From the NCBI GenBank assembly GCA_030830595.1, contig JAURMS010000289.1:1-18777 (forward strand): a stretch of DNA of 18,777 nucleotides, written 5' to 3'. A program made the translations under genes and the position numbers. Shown in pieces: positions 1 to 7,803 of the stretch. The stretch's first letter is position 1, and every line of letters begins with the position of its first letter. This DNA is from Gammaproteobacteria bacterium. Its GTDB lineage: Bacteria; Pseudomonadota; Gammaproteobacteria; Steroidobacterales; Steroidobacteraceae. Below the pieces are notes generated by a model, which was given only the letters and a program-made list of their open reading frames with translations, did not search any database and had not been told where the DNA came from.

Positions 1-465
1 ACCGGCGGCAACTATGCGGCCGCGATGGGCCCGACGCTTGCAGCCAAGCGGGAGTATGGCGTCGACCAGGTGCTGTTCTGCCCCGGCGGCGAGGTCCAGG
101 AAACCGGCGCGTCTAATTTCCTGCTGATCCGCGAGGGCCACATCCTGACCCGTAGCCTGGATGCGACCTTCCTGCATGGCGTCACGCGCGATTCTCTGCT
201 GCATGTGGCCCCCGAGCTCGGTTACCGGGTCGAGGAACGGGTCTTTACCGTGGCGGACATGCTCGAGTGGGTCCGCGACGGCGAGGCCGCCCTGTCCGGC
301 ACGGCCGCCGTGCTGGCTGGCGTTGGCACCCTGATGGTCGAGGGTCAGCCCCACCTGGTCGGCAACGGCGAGGTGGGCCCCCACACGCGCCGCCTGCGGG
401 AAGTGCTGGTCAGCATGCAGCAGGGCACCCGCCCCGCCCCGGAGGGCTGGCTGCGACGGGTCTGA
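1..465 (+). CDS. ilvE: Branched-chain amino acid aminotransferase, C-terminal part (5' end outside window)
   Basis: This is the last 154 residues of a fold-type IV PLP aminotransferase, read in frame from base 1. It interconverts Leu/Ile/Val and their 2-oxo acids, using glutamate/2-oxoglutarate, in the cytoplasm. Visible marks are TGGNYAA at residues 1-7 of the fragment, the VQETGASNF motif whose Glu (fragment residue 34) normally contacts the PLP ring nitrogen, and the GTAAVLAGVG loop near residues 93-102, which binds cofactor phosphate and substrate in this family. The TGGNYAA start and the GW-rich C-terminus resemble the eukaryotic-like group of bacterial BCATs more than E. coli IlvE. The PLP lysine would lie upstream and is not visible. 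An internal ATG at base 25 is not the start, because family sequence continues back to base 1. The gene converges on the acyl-CoA dehydrogenase with 3 bases between stop codons. A D-amino acid aminotransferase is the main alternative and fits less well. Confidence 0.88.
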   Translation, partial: TGGNYAAAMGPTLAAKREYGVDQVLFCPGGEVQETGASNFLLIREGHILTRSLDATFLHGVTRDSLLHVAPELGYRVEERVFTVADMLEWVRDGEAALSGTAAVLAGVGTLMVEGQPHLVGNGEVGPHTRRLREVLVSMQQGTRPAPEGWLRRV

Positions 466-468
466 GGC

Positions 469-1632
<1,164 letters not shown>

Positions 1633-1637
1633 GGCAA

Positions 1638-1642
1638 CTCCC
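1638..1642 (-). promoter_or_regulatory. Shine-Dalgarno GGGAG deciding the acyl-CoA dehydrogenase start
   Basis: On the minus strand GGGAG is followed by TTGCC and then ATG, a 5-base spacing. It overlaps the alternative TTG start at 1644, which therefore cannot use it. This favours the ATG at 1632. Confidence 0.7.
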
Positions 1643-1727
1643 AAATCGGGTCAGGTTCTGGCAAGGGACGGTATTCTGGCCGACAATGGCTGTGGGTTGA
1701 AGTTCCACATCCTGTACTGGACGGCAC

Positions 1728-2897
1728 ATGAAGGATCGCACGCGCACCATCCACCCTACCCGGATCGACCTGCCGGCAGACAACCGACCGCTGGTGCCCC
1801 CCATTTACCAGTCGGTCAAGTTCTGCATGAGCCGGATCGAGGACACGCTGCGCGCCTTGCGCGGTGAGGGCGAGGGATACTTCTACTCGCGCCTGTCCAA
1901 CCCCACCGTCCGCCAGCTCGAGCAGCTGCTGGCCCAGCTGCAGGGGCGGGAAGACTGCGTAGTGGTCGGTTCCGGGATGGCGGCCGTGTCGAGTTGCCTG
2001 CTGGCCCTGTGCAAGGCCGGCGACCACGTGCTGGGATTCGTCGAGACCTACGGGCCCAGTCGTTACCTCATTCGTCAATTGCTGGAGCGCTACGGCGTCA
2101 CCTGTACCCTGCTGTCCATCGAGGACGAGGAGGGGATGGCGCGGGTGCTGTCCGCCACGCCCACGCGCCTGGTCTTCTTCGAGAGCCCCACCAACCCAGC
2201 CAACAAGGTGGCTGACATCGCGCGGATCTGCGCCGCTGCGCGCGCGGCGGGGGCCCTGACGGTGATGGACAACACCTTCGCCGGCTTTCACAACCACGGC
2301 CAGTTTCCGGTGGACCTGTTCGTACACAGCCTGACCAAGTACGCCTCGGGCCACGGCGACGTCATGGGTGGTGCCATCATCGGCTCGGCGGCGCAGGTGG
2401 CGGCCATGCGCCAGGACTGCCAGACCCTGGGCGCTGTTCTCGATCCGCATGCCGCTTTCCTGCTCCTGCGGGGCATGAAGACCTATTTCCTGCGCTATGC
2501 GGCCCAGGCGGAATCGACGCTCGAGGTCGCCGCTTGGCTGGAGCGCCAGCCCCAGGTCAGGCACCTGCGTCATCCCGGCCTCCCGAGCCACCCCCGCCAT
2601 GAGCTTGCCCGTCGGCAGATGCACGACTTCGGGACGGTCATCTGCCTGCAACTGGAGGGCGGCATGGAGGCCTGCACGCGCTTTGTGGAGGCGCTAAGGT
2701 TTTTTGCGATCACCGCCAGCCTGGGGTCGGTGGATTCGCTGGTCATGCCCCCGCAGCTGCTGCAGCCGAGGGATTTCACCCCCGAGCAGCGTGAGCTCAG
2801 CGAGCTGACCCCGGCCACGATCAGGCTGTCTATCGGCGCCGAGGATACGGCCGACCTGATCGAGGACCTGGCACAGGCGCTGATCGCGGCTCAGTAG
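1728..2897 (+). CDS. Cys/Met metabolism PLP-dependent enzyme (cystathionine synthase/lyase family)
   Basis: This is a complete 389-residue fold-type I PLP enzyme of the trans-sulfuration family (MetB/MetC/cystathionine gamma-lyase/methionine gamma-lyase). The PLP Schiff-base lysine is Lys204 in SLTKYASGHGD. The YSRLSNPT motif (family usual YSRxxNPT) supplies the Tyr/Arg phosphate contacts from the partner subunit. ETYGPSRY replaces the usual xxYGGTxxL stretch that stacks on PLP, and VMDNTFAG carries the Asp that contacts the ring nitrogen. Residues around Lys204 depart from the textbook SATKY and the substrate loops are unusual, so I do not choose between lyase and synthase. The PPIYQSVKF stretch near the N-terminus fits the family start. 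The upstream ribosome site is weak. Its last 7 bases overlap the 3' end of aceK on the other strand. No other sulfur-pathway gene is visible. Confidence 0.85.
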   Translation: MKDRTRTIHPTRIDLPADNRPLVPPIYQSVKFCMSRIEDTLRALRGEGEGYFYSRLSNPTVRQLEQLLAQLQGREDCVVVGSGMAAVSSCLLALCKAGDHVLGFVETYGPSRYLIRQLLERYGVTCTLLSIEDEEGMARVLSATPTRLVFFESPTNPANKVADIARICAAARAAGALTVMDNTFAGFHNHGQFPVDLFVHSLTKYASGHGDVMGGAIIGSAAQVAAMRQDCQTLGAVLDPHAAFLLLRGMKTYFLRYAAQAESTLEVAAWLERQPQVRHLRHPGLPSHPRHELARRQMHDFGTVICLQLEGGMEACTRFVEALRFFAITASLGSVDSLVMPPQLLQPRDFTPEQRELSELTPATIRLSIGAEDTADLIEDLAQALIAAQ

Positions 2898-4636
2898 CTG
2901 CTGGCGACCCTTACCCGATGTGAGTGGTAGGGCAGCACCTCGACCATTTCACCTTCACGAAGCCTGTGCTGGAGTTGCCGCCACCAGTCGGCTTCCAGCA
3001 GCACGCCGTGCTTCTCCAGGAATACGGTCTTGAGGTGCGGATCGAAGGGCAGGAAGCGAATGAAGGTTTCCGGAAAGACGTCGTTGTCATTCACCTGGAA
3101 CCAGGGGTCCGCGCGCATCTCGTCTTCGTCGTCGCGCGCCTGGGGCAGGTCGCGAAAGCGACAGTCCGTGACCGGGCAGAGCTCGTCATAGTCGTAGAAG
3201 ATCACCCGGCCGTGGCGGGTCACGCCGAAGTTCTTCAGCAGCAGGTCCCCGGCGAAGATGTTGGTATAGGCCAATTCGCGGATCGCCTGGCCGTACTCGA
3301 CCACCGCCAGTTCCGCCTGCTCCGGGGTCGCGCTCTTCAGGTACAGGTTCAGCGGCGTCAGCTTGCGCTCGATATAGACGAGCCCGAGGATCAGGTTGCC
3401 GTCCTCCACCTGGGCCGACAGGGCACACTCTCCGAGCAGTTCCCGCAGCACGTCGTCGTCGAAACGGTCGCGGGGCAGGCGCACCTGCCTGAACTCCTGG
3501 GCGTCCACCAGGCGCCCCGCCCGGTCATGACGGAAGACCATGTCGTACTTGGCCATGACCTCCTCGCGCAGCACGTTCTTGACCATCGGGAAGCGGTCGC
3601 GGATCACCTTGAAGACCACGTCGAAGGAGGCAAGCGTGAAGCAGGCCATCACCAGGCCTTTCTCGCCCGGGGCCATGACGAAGCGGTCGTTGGTTGCCTC
3701 GAGGTGGCGGAAAATCTCGCGGAAGCGCTCTGTCTTGCCCTGCTTGGCCCGGCCCAGCACGGTGAACAGCTCCGAGACCGGCTTGCGTGGCAGCAGGGTG
3801 CGCAGGAAACAGACCGCATCGCCCACCCGCTCGAGGTCAACGTGGAAATAGGAACGGGTGAAGCTGAACAGGATCGAGACGTCGCTCTCCTTGAGCATCA
3901 CCGCATCCACCAGCAGGCCGCGCTCGGTGTTGCGCAGGGCGATGACCAGCGGCAGCTGGAATCCCTCACCCAGGATCCGGCCCACCAGGTAGGCGCGCGA
4001 CATCTGAAAAAAGATCGGCTGGACCAGTTCGATGACCTGCACCGGGCGCGCCTCACCGACGCGCTGCAGGTGCAGCCGGATATCGGCGACCACGTGCTCG
4101 ACGCTGCCCTCGAAATCCCGCCAGCCTACCTTCAGCCGGCAGTTGGCCAGGATCTCCTCTACCAGCAGGGGCAGCGAGCCGCGGTTGGCATACGCGACCG
4201 TCATGCCGTCGCTGCTGGTGCCCCGAAGGGGATCGAGGTCGAGGGCAAAGAACTCGACCTCGGGGTCCACCCCGACCGTCTGGAACACCCGCCGGGTAAT
4301 GGAACTGAAATAGGTCTTCAGGAACTCCGGGTCCGGCATGCCGGTGATTTCGGCCGCGAGGCGTTCCTTGATGGCGCGCCACAAAGGGATGTCCAGTAGG
4401 CGCTCTCCCAGGGCGCTGCCCAACAGGGCCTGGGTGTCACGCACGCTCTGCGTGTAGAGCTCGAGCCGCTCTACCGCATCGCGCTGGCTGCCCTTCCAGT
4501 CGCGGCTTTCGAAGCGCTCCTGCGCGCGCCGGCTGATGGCGCGGAATTCCTGGTTGTAGCGGGCGAACGAGGCGACGACCAGGATGGCGGCACTGGCCGC
4601 GAGGTCCCGGTCGTCGCTCGCACCGCCCGCGGTCAA
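2891..4636 (-). CDS. aceK: Isocitrate dehydrogenase kinase/phosphatase
   Basis: AceK is bifunctional: it phosphorylates isocitrate dehydrogenase on its active-site serine to inactivate it, and also removes the phosphate, thereby setting the split between the TCA cycle and glyoxylate bypass. The protein is 581 residues (E. coli about 578). The nucleotide-binding core is clear: MAPGEKGLVM from residue 321, the lysine of DVVFKVIRD at 343, and NIFAGDLLLKNFGVTRHGR with Asp464 followed by FYDYDEL. These correspond to E. coli Lys336 and Asp457 with a constant +7 offset. The start is TTG at 4636: an in-frame stop (the icd stop itself) lies 6 bases upstream, no ATG or GTG follows within the conserved N-terminus, and GAGGG lies just before it. 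It follows icd on the same strand, which suggests co-transcription and translational coupling. No aceA or aceB is in the window. Confidence 0.96.
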   Translation of the reverse strand: MTAGGASDDRDLAASAAILVVASFARYNQEFRAISRRAQERFESRDWKGSQRDAVERLELYTQSVRDTQALLGSALGERLLDIPLWRAIKERLAAEITGMPDPEFLKTYFSSITRRVFQTVGVDPEVEFFALDLDPLRGTSSDGMTVAYANRGSLPLLVEEILANCRLKVGWRDFEGSVEHVVADIRLHLQRVGEARPVQVIELVQPIFFQMSRAYLVGRILGEGFQLPLVIALRNTERGLLVDAVMLKESDVSILFSFTRSYFHVDLERVGDAVCFLRTLLPRKPVSELFTVLGRAKQGKTERFREIFRHLEATNDRFVMAPGEKGLVMACFTLASFDVVFKVIRDRFPMVKNVLREEVMAKYDMVFRHDRAGRLVDAQEFRQVRLPRDRFDDDVLRELLGECALSAQVEDGNLILGLVYIERKLTPLNLYLKSATPEQAELAVVEYGQAIRELAYTNIFAGDLLLKNFGVTRHGRVIFYDYDELCPVTDCRFRDLPQARDDEDEMRADPWFQVNDNDVFPETFIRFLPFDPHLKTVFLEKHGVLLEADWWRQLQHRLREGEMVEVLPYHSHRVRVASSY

Positions 4637-4642
4637 GGGCCC

Positions 4643-5941
4643 TCAGCCCATGTTCCGGATCAGGGCGTCGCCGAACTCACTGCACTTGACCTCGGTAGCG
4701 CCTTCCATCAGGCGAGCGAAGTCGTAGGTCACCACCTTCTCGCCGATTGACTTGTCCATCGCGTGGATGATCAGGTCGGCCGCCTCGGTCCAGCCCATGT
4801 AGCGCAGCATCATCTCGCCGGAGAGAACCACCGAGCTGGGATTGACCTTGTCGAGGCTGGCATATTTCGGCGCGGTGCCGTGGGTCGCTTCGAACACTGC
4901 GTGGCCAGTGAGGTAGTTGACGTTCCCGCCCGGTGCTATGCCGATACCGCCGACCTGGGCAGCCAGCGCGTCGGAGAGGTAATCCCCGTTGAGGTTCATG
5001 GTGGCGATCACGTCGAACTCGTCCGGGCGGGTGAGCACCTGCTGCAGGGTGATGTCGGCGATCGCGTCCTTCACCAGGATGCGGCCGGCTGCGAGCGCGG
5101 CCTTCTGCTCCTCGTTGGCGGCCTTCTCGCCCCGCTCGGCGCGGGCCCTCTCCCACTGGTCCCAGGTGTAGACCGAATCGGCGAACTCGCGCTCGGCGAG
5201 CGCATAGCCCCAGTTGCGGAAGGCGCCCTCCGTGTACTTCATGATGTTGCCCTTGTGCACGAAGGTCAGGCTCTTGCGCTGGTTGTCGATGGCGTACTGC
5301 AGCGCCGAGCGCACCAGCCGTTCGGTGCCCTCACGGGAGACTGGCTTGATGCCGATGCCCGAGGTCCCGGGGAAGCGGATCTTGGCGTACTGGCGCGGGA
5401 AGTTCTGCTTCAGCAGCTCGAGGAACTTGCGGTTCTCCTCCGAGTCCGCCTCGAACTCGATGCCGGCGTAGATGTCCTCGGTGTTCTCGCGGAAGATCAC
5501 CATGTCGACCTTGCCCGGGTCGCGCACCGGAGAAGGGACGCCCTTGAACCAGCGCACCGGGCGCAGGCACACGTACAGGTCCAGAAGCTGGCGCAGCGCC
5601 ACGTTGAGCGAGCGGATGCCGCCGCCGATGGGCGTGGTCAGCGGACCCTTGATGGACACCAGGTATTCGCGGCAGGCTGCAACCGTCTCGTCGGGCAGCC
5701 AGGTGTTCATCAGGTTGTTGGCCTTCTCTCCGGCATAGACTTCCATCCAGGAGATCCGCCGGCGACCGCCGTAGGCCTTCTCCACGGCCGCATCCAGCAC
5801 CCGCACGCTGGCTCGCCAGATGTCCGGGCCGGTGCCGTCGCCCTCGATGAAGGGGATGATGGGGTTGTCGGGAACGTGCAGCTTGCCGTTCTCGATGCGG
5901 ATCTTTTCGCCGGTCGCCGGCGGGGTGATCTGGATGGCCAT
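4643..5941 (-). CDS. icd: NADP-dependent isocitrate dehydrogenase
   Basis: This TCA-cycle enzyme converts isocitrate to 2-oxoglutarate and CO2 with NADP. At 432 residues it is the E. coli-type homodimer subunit (E. coli about 416). Ser111 in GGGIRSLNVALRQ matches the serine phosphorylated by AceK in E. coli (Ser113). NADP preference is supported by KY in HGTAPKYAS and by the Tyr and Arg of TYDFARLM, the residues that contact the 2'-phosphate in the E. coli enzyme. The metal/substrate Asp-containing stretch DVIATMNLNGDYLSD is present. An insertion rich in Glu/Ala/Lys (ERGEKAANEEQKAAL, around residues 269-283) accounts for part of the extra length. The ATG at 5941 is preceded by AGGAG about 10 bases upstream. 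It is the first gene of a likely icd-aceK unit and divergent from the efflux operon. Confidence 0.97.
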   Translation of the reverse strand: MAIQITPPATGEKIRIENGKLHVPDNPIIPFIEGDGTGPDIWRASVRVLDAAVEKAYGGRRRISWMEVYAGEKANNLMNTWLPDETVAACREYLVSIKGPLTTPIGGGIRSLNVALRQLLDLYVCLRPVRWFKGVPSPVRDPGKVDMVIFRENTEDIYAGIEFEADSEENRKFLELLKQNFPRQYAKIRFPGTSGIGIKPVSREGTERLVRSALQYAIDNQRKSLTFVHKGNIMKYTEGAFRNWGYALAEREFADSVYTWDQWERARAERGEKAANEEQKAALAAGRILVKDAIADITLQQVLTRPDEFDVIATMNLNGDYLSDALAAQVGGIGIAPGGNVNYLTGHAVFEATHGTAPKYASLDKVNPSSVVLSGEMMLRYMGWTEAADLIIHAMDKSIGEKVVTYDFARLMEGATEVKCSEFGDALIRNMG

Positions 5942-6117
5942 GTTCGGGTGACTCCTGTTGGCGGATGTCTTTGTTTGTCAAGGAAAACCGGGTACTCCGG
6001 GATGGCGCGAATCCTACCACATCCGGCCCCGCGCCTAGCCAGCGGTGGGTGCGCCAGCGCACGCTTCGGAGGCTGGCGTTTGACGGCGGGTGCGGGCAGG
6101 GTTAGCGTGATGAATCA
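5942..6117. other. Divergent intergenic region between icd and the efflux operon
   Basis: These 176 bases must hold the promoters for icd (-) and for the operon starting at 6118 (+), but I cannot place either with confidence. On the minus strand a perfect TTGACA lies at 5976-5981, but its expected -10 would fall on the icd ribosome site. On the plus strand TTGACG at 6080-6085 has only a poor -10 match (TAGCGT, 6103-6108). I see no CueR-type or CusR-type operator. A 14-base near-palindrome is listed separately. Confidence 0.5.
6049..6062. promoter_or_regulatory. Inverted repeat GTGCGC-CA-GCGCAC, possible operator
   Basis: Two perfect 6-base arms separated by 2 bases lie 55 bases upstream of the first efflux-operon ATG. 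Dyads of this size suit a dimeric regulator. The surrounding DNA is very GC-rich, so chance is a real alternative, and I recognise no known copper-regulator motif in it. Confidence 0.25.
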
Positions 6118-6121
6118 ATGA
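6098..6121 (+). promoter_or_regulatory. Possible translation leader: AGGG plus 3-codon ORF overlapping the 6118 start
   Basis: AGGG at 6098-6101 is followed after 8 bases by ATG AAT CAA TGA (6110-6121). The stop of this three-codon frame overlaps the ATG at 6118 as ATGA. The 6118 ATG itself has no Shine-Dalgarno at normal distance. The small protein may therefore be translated by coupling to this mini-ORF. Confidence 0.3.
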
Positions 6122-6510
6122 GTCTGCAAAGCTGGAAAAACGGGCTGCGTGCGCGGACGGGGCGACCCCTGCTGGTGGCTTTCGTCGTCTGCTGGCTGGG
6201 CCTTGCCGTACAGCCGTGTTCGGCCATGGCGGACATGGACCATCACGACGCTCCGCCCTGCGATCATTGCCCGGACCAGGCGCCCTCCGCCTGTGAACTG
6301 GGTTCGGCGCTCGAATGCGACCTGTCTGACGCGTCGGGGCTTGCCCAGCAGTCCCTGGAACTGCCGCCAGCGGCTGCTATCCAGCTTGCCACCGAGGCCT
6401 TGTGGGTGGCCTTGCCAAGCGAGGAGCAGCGCCGGTCTTACTGTACCGGGCCACCTGGTGGATTCCCGCCGCCCGACCTGCAACAAAGGTACTGCCGCTT
6501 CCTGAAATGA
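6118..6510 (+). CDS. Small exported Cys/His-rich protein heading the copper efflux operon
   Basis: I do not recognise a named family for this 130-residue protein. A basic start (residues 1-16) and hydrophobic segment (about 17-33) ending near CSAMA look like a signal peptide with cleavage around residue 38, so a periplasmic location is likely. The mature part opens with a probable metal-binding stretch, MADMDHHDAPPCDHCP (37-52), followed by more cysteines at 59, 67, 109 and 126, six in all. A Pro-rich segment (GPPGGFPPPD, 111-120) precedes the ending YCRFLK. It occupies the place where small periplasmic accessory proteins such as CzcI occur in heavy-metal RND operons, but I see no sequence match to CzcI or CusF. 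A role in periplasmic copper/silver binding or in tuning the pump is inference. The start lacks a normal ribosome site. Confidence 0.7.
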   Translation: MSLQSWKNGLRARTGRPLLVAFVVCWLGLAVQPCSAMADMDHHDAPPCDHCPDQAPSACELGSALECDLSDASGLAQQSLELPPAAAIQLATEALWVALPSEEQRRSYCTGPPGGFPPPDLQQRYCRFLK

Positions 6511-6520
6511 CCCTCCGCTG

Positions 6521-6538
6521 CGTTCGTGGGTACGGACG
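6521..6538 (+). other. Hairpin between the small protein and the outer membrane gene
   Basis: CGTTCGT (6521-6527) pairs with ACGGACG (6532-6538), 7 pairs including one G-U, around the loop GGGT. No T-run follows, so it is not a typical intrinsic terminator. It ends 7 bases before the strong ribosome site of the next gene and might affect RNA processing or translation; it may also be chance. Confidence 0.3.
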
Positions 6539-6545
6539 TCTTTGC

Positions 6546-6553
6546 AGGAGGAG
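6546..6553 (+). promoter_or_regulatory. Strong Shine-Dalgarno AGGAGGAG for the outer membrane efflux gene
   Basis: AGGAGGAG lies 2 bases before the ATG at 6556, with its central GGAGG at a workable distance. It decides the start against the in-frame GTG at 6526, which would add residues ahead of an otherwise normal signal peptide. Confidence 0.75.
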
Positions 6554-6555
6554 TC

Positions 6556-7803
6556 ATGTTGTTGAAGCGTTTTCATTTCTTATTGCTGATCACCTGGCTG
6601 GTGCTCGCCGGTACACTCGCCGAGGCCAGTTCATCCGGACCACTGTCGCTGGAGGCGGCCGTGCGGCTGGCCATCCAGCGCGACGAGGGCCTGCGGGCCA
6701 CCCTTGAGGAAGCGGCAGCGCTTCGCGAGCAATCGGTGGCCGCCGCCCAGTTGCCCGACCCGATGCTGCGCCTTGGCGCGGCGGCCCTGCCGCTGGATTC
6801 ATTGGCGCTCGACGACGAGCCCATGACCCAGCTGCAGCTTGGCCTGGCGCAGCGCTTTCCGGCAGGCCGCACCCGCGAGCTGGCCGGTCGCCGACTGGCC
6901 GTCGAGGCCGATGCGCTGGATGCGGCCCGGGCCGAGCGAAGACGCTTCGTGGCCTGGCAGCTGGAGGTCGCCTGGCGGGAGCTGGATTACCTCGAGCGCG
7001 CGCTGGCCCTCCTGGAGCAGGATGGCCGCTGGCTCGACACCCTGGTCGGGGCGAGGGAGGCGGGCTACGCGGCCGGCGCGGTCGGCAGCCTGGAGTTGAT
7101 CGAAGCACGCCTCGAGCGGGCCGAACTCGGCGAGCGGCGCCTGGGCCTGCTGGCCCGTCGCGAGGCCGCCACGGCGAGCCTCGACCGCTGGCTCGGTGAG
7201 GGGGTCGCGGCGGACGACAGGCAGCCCGCACCCGAGCCCTCCCCGCAACCGACCCCGGCGGTCGCCCTCGAACGTCTGGAGATCCATCCCAGCCTGCTCC
7301 GGCTGGATCGGGCGCAGGAAGCGGCAAGCGTTGAGGTCAACCTCGTGGAGCAACGCTACCGTCCGGCCTATGGGGTGGAGGTCGGCTACGGCTTCAGGGT
7401 GAACCGGCCCGACATGCTGAGCGCCATGCTGACGTTCGACCTGCCGCTGTTCACCCGTGATCGGCAGGATCGCGAACGCGCTGCCGCAATGTCGCGGACG
7501 CGCGCGGCGGAGGCACGACGCGAGGATGCGCGGCGGGACCTGAGCGCTCGCCTTGCGGAGGCGCAGGCCCGTGAAGGGCGGCTCGCCGAGGCACAGGCCC
7601 TGTATACCGAGGCGCTCGAGCCACTCGCTGCGCTCGGCGAGGACCTGGCGCTGGCCGCCTACGCCAGCGACGCCGGAGGCCTGGCCGAGGTGGTCTCCAG
7701 CCGCCGCCGCGCCGTAGAGCTGACCGAGAGGCTCGAACGGCTGCGCCTCGAGCGCGGCCTCGCCGCCGCTGAAATCCGCTACCTGATCGGAGATCTGCCA
7801 TGA
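6556..7803 (+). CDS. cusC: TolC-family outer membrane efflux protein (CusC/CzcC type)
   Basis: This is a 415-residue outer membrane channel component of a heavy-metal tripartite pump. The signal peptide covers about residues 1-24 (hydrophobic LLLITWLVLAG, then AEA before Ser25). There is no lipobox cysteine, unlike E. coli CusC, so it is probably not lipid-anchored. The mature protein has two outer-membrane-efflux repeats (roughly 29-210 and 230-410). These are mostly long Ala/Arg/Glu-rich amphipathic helices with the strand segments near LPDPMLRLGAAALPL and the VEVGYGFRVNRPDMLSAMLTFDLPLF region. Identity is weak at sequence level, as usual for this family, and assignment relies on architecture and on the following cusB and cusA. 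The stop overlaps the cusB start (ATGA). One rare TTA codon is at residue 9. CzcC-like naming would be equally defensible. Confidence 0.85.
   Translation: MLLKRFHFLLLITWLVLAGTLAEASSSGPLSLEAAVRLAIQRDEGLRATLEEAAALREQSVAAAQLPDPMLRLGAAALPLDSLALDDEPMTQLQLGLAQRFPAGRTRELAGRRLAVEADALDAARAERRRFVAWQLEVAWRELDYLERALALLEQDGRWLDTLVGAREAGYAAGAVGSLELIEARLERAELGERRLGLLARREAATASLDRWLGEGVAADDRQPAPEPSPQPTPAVALERLEIHPSLLRLDRAQEAASVEVNLVEQRYRPAYGVEVGYGFRVNRPDMLSAMLTFDLPLFTRDRQDRERAAAMSRTRAAEARREDARRDLSARLAEAQAREGRLAEAQALYTEALEPLAALGEDLALAAYASDAGGLAEVVSSRRRAVELTERLERLRLERGLAAAEIRYLIGDLP

Noticed and set aside
25..465. ATG at 25 as the start of a short complete gene
   Set aside because: The conserved TGGNYAA segment of the aminotransferase is in frame from base 1, so this is an internal methionine of a truncated gene.
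1656..1680. Direct repeat TTCTGGC (1656-1662 and 1674-1680) between the divergent genes
   Set aside because: A 7-base repeat in about 95 bases is plausible by chance, and it matches no operator I know.
2924..4399. Long open frame on the + strand opposite aceK (491 codons)
   Set aside because: The minus strand encodes a full AceK with all catalytic motifs. The antisense frame is open because of GC-rich third positions and shows only low-complexity His/Gln/Val/Asp-rich sequence with no recognisable domain.
5976..5981. Perfect TTGACA on the minus strand upstream of icd as a -35 box
   Set aside because: At 17 bases spacing the -10 position reads ACAGGA and coincides with the icd ribosome site, so a start from it would remove translation signals.
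4763..6121. Long open frame on the + strand opposite icd (452 codons)
   Set aside because: It is a shadow of icd, a certain gene on the minus strand. It shows no motif, signal peptide or credible ribosome site of its own.
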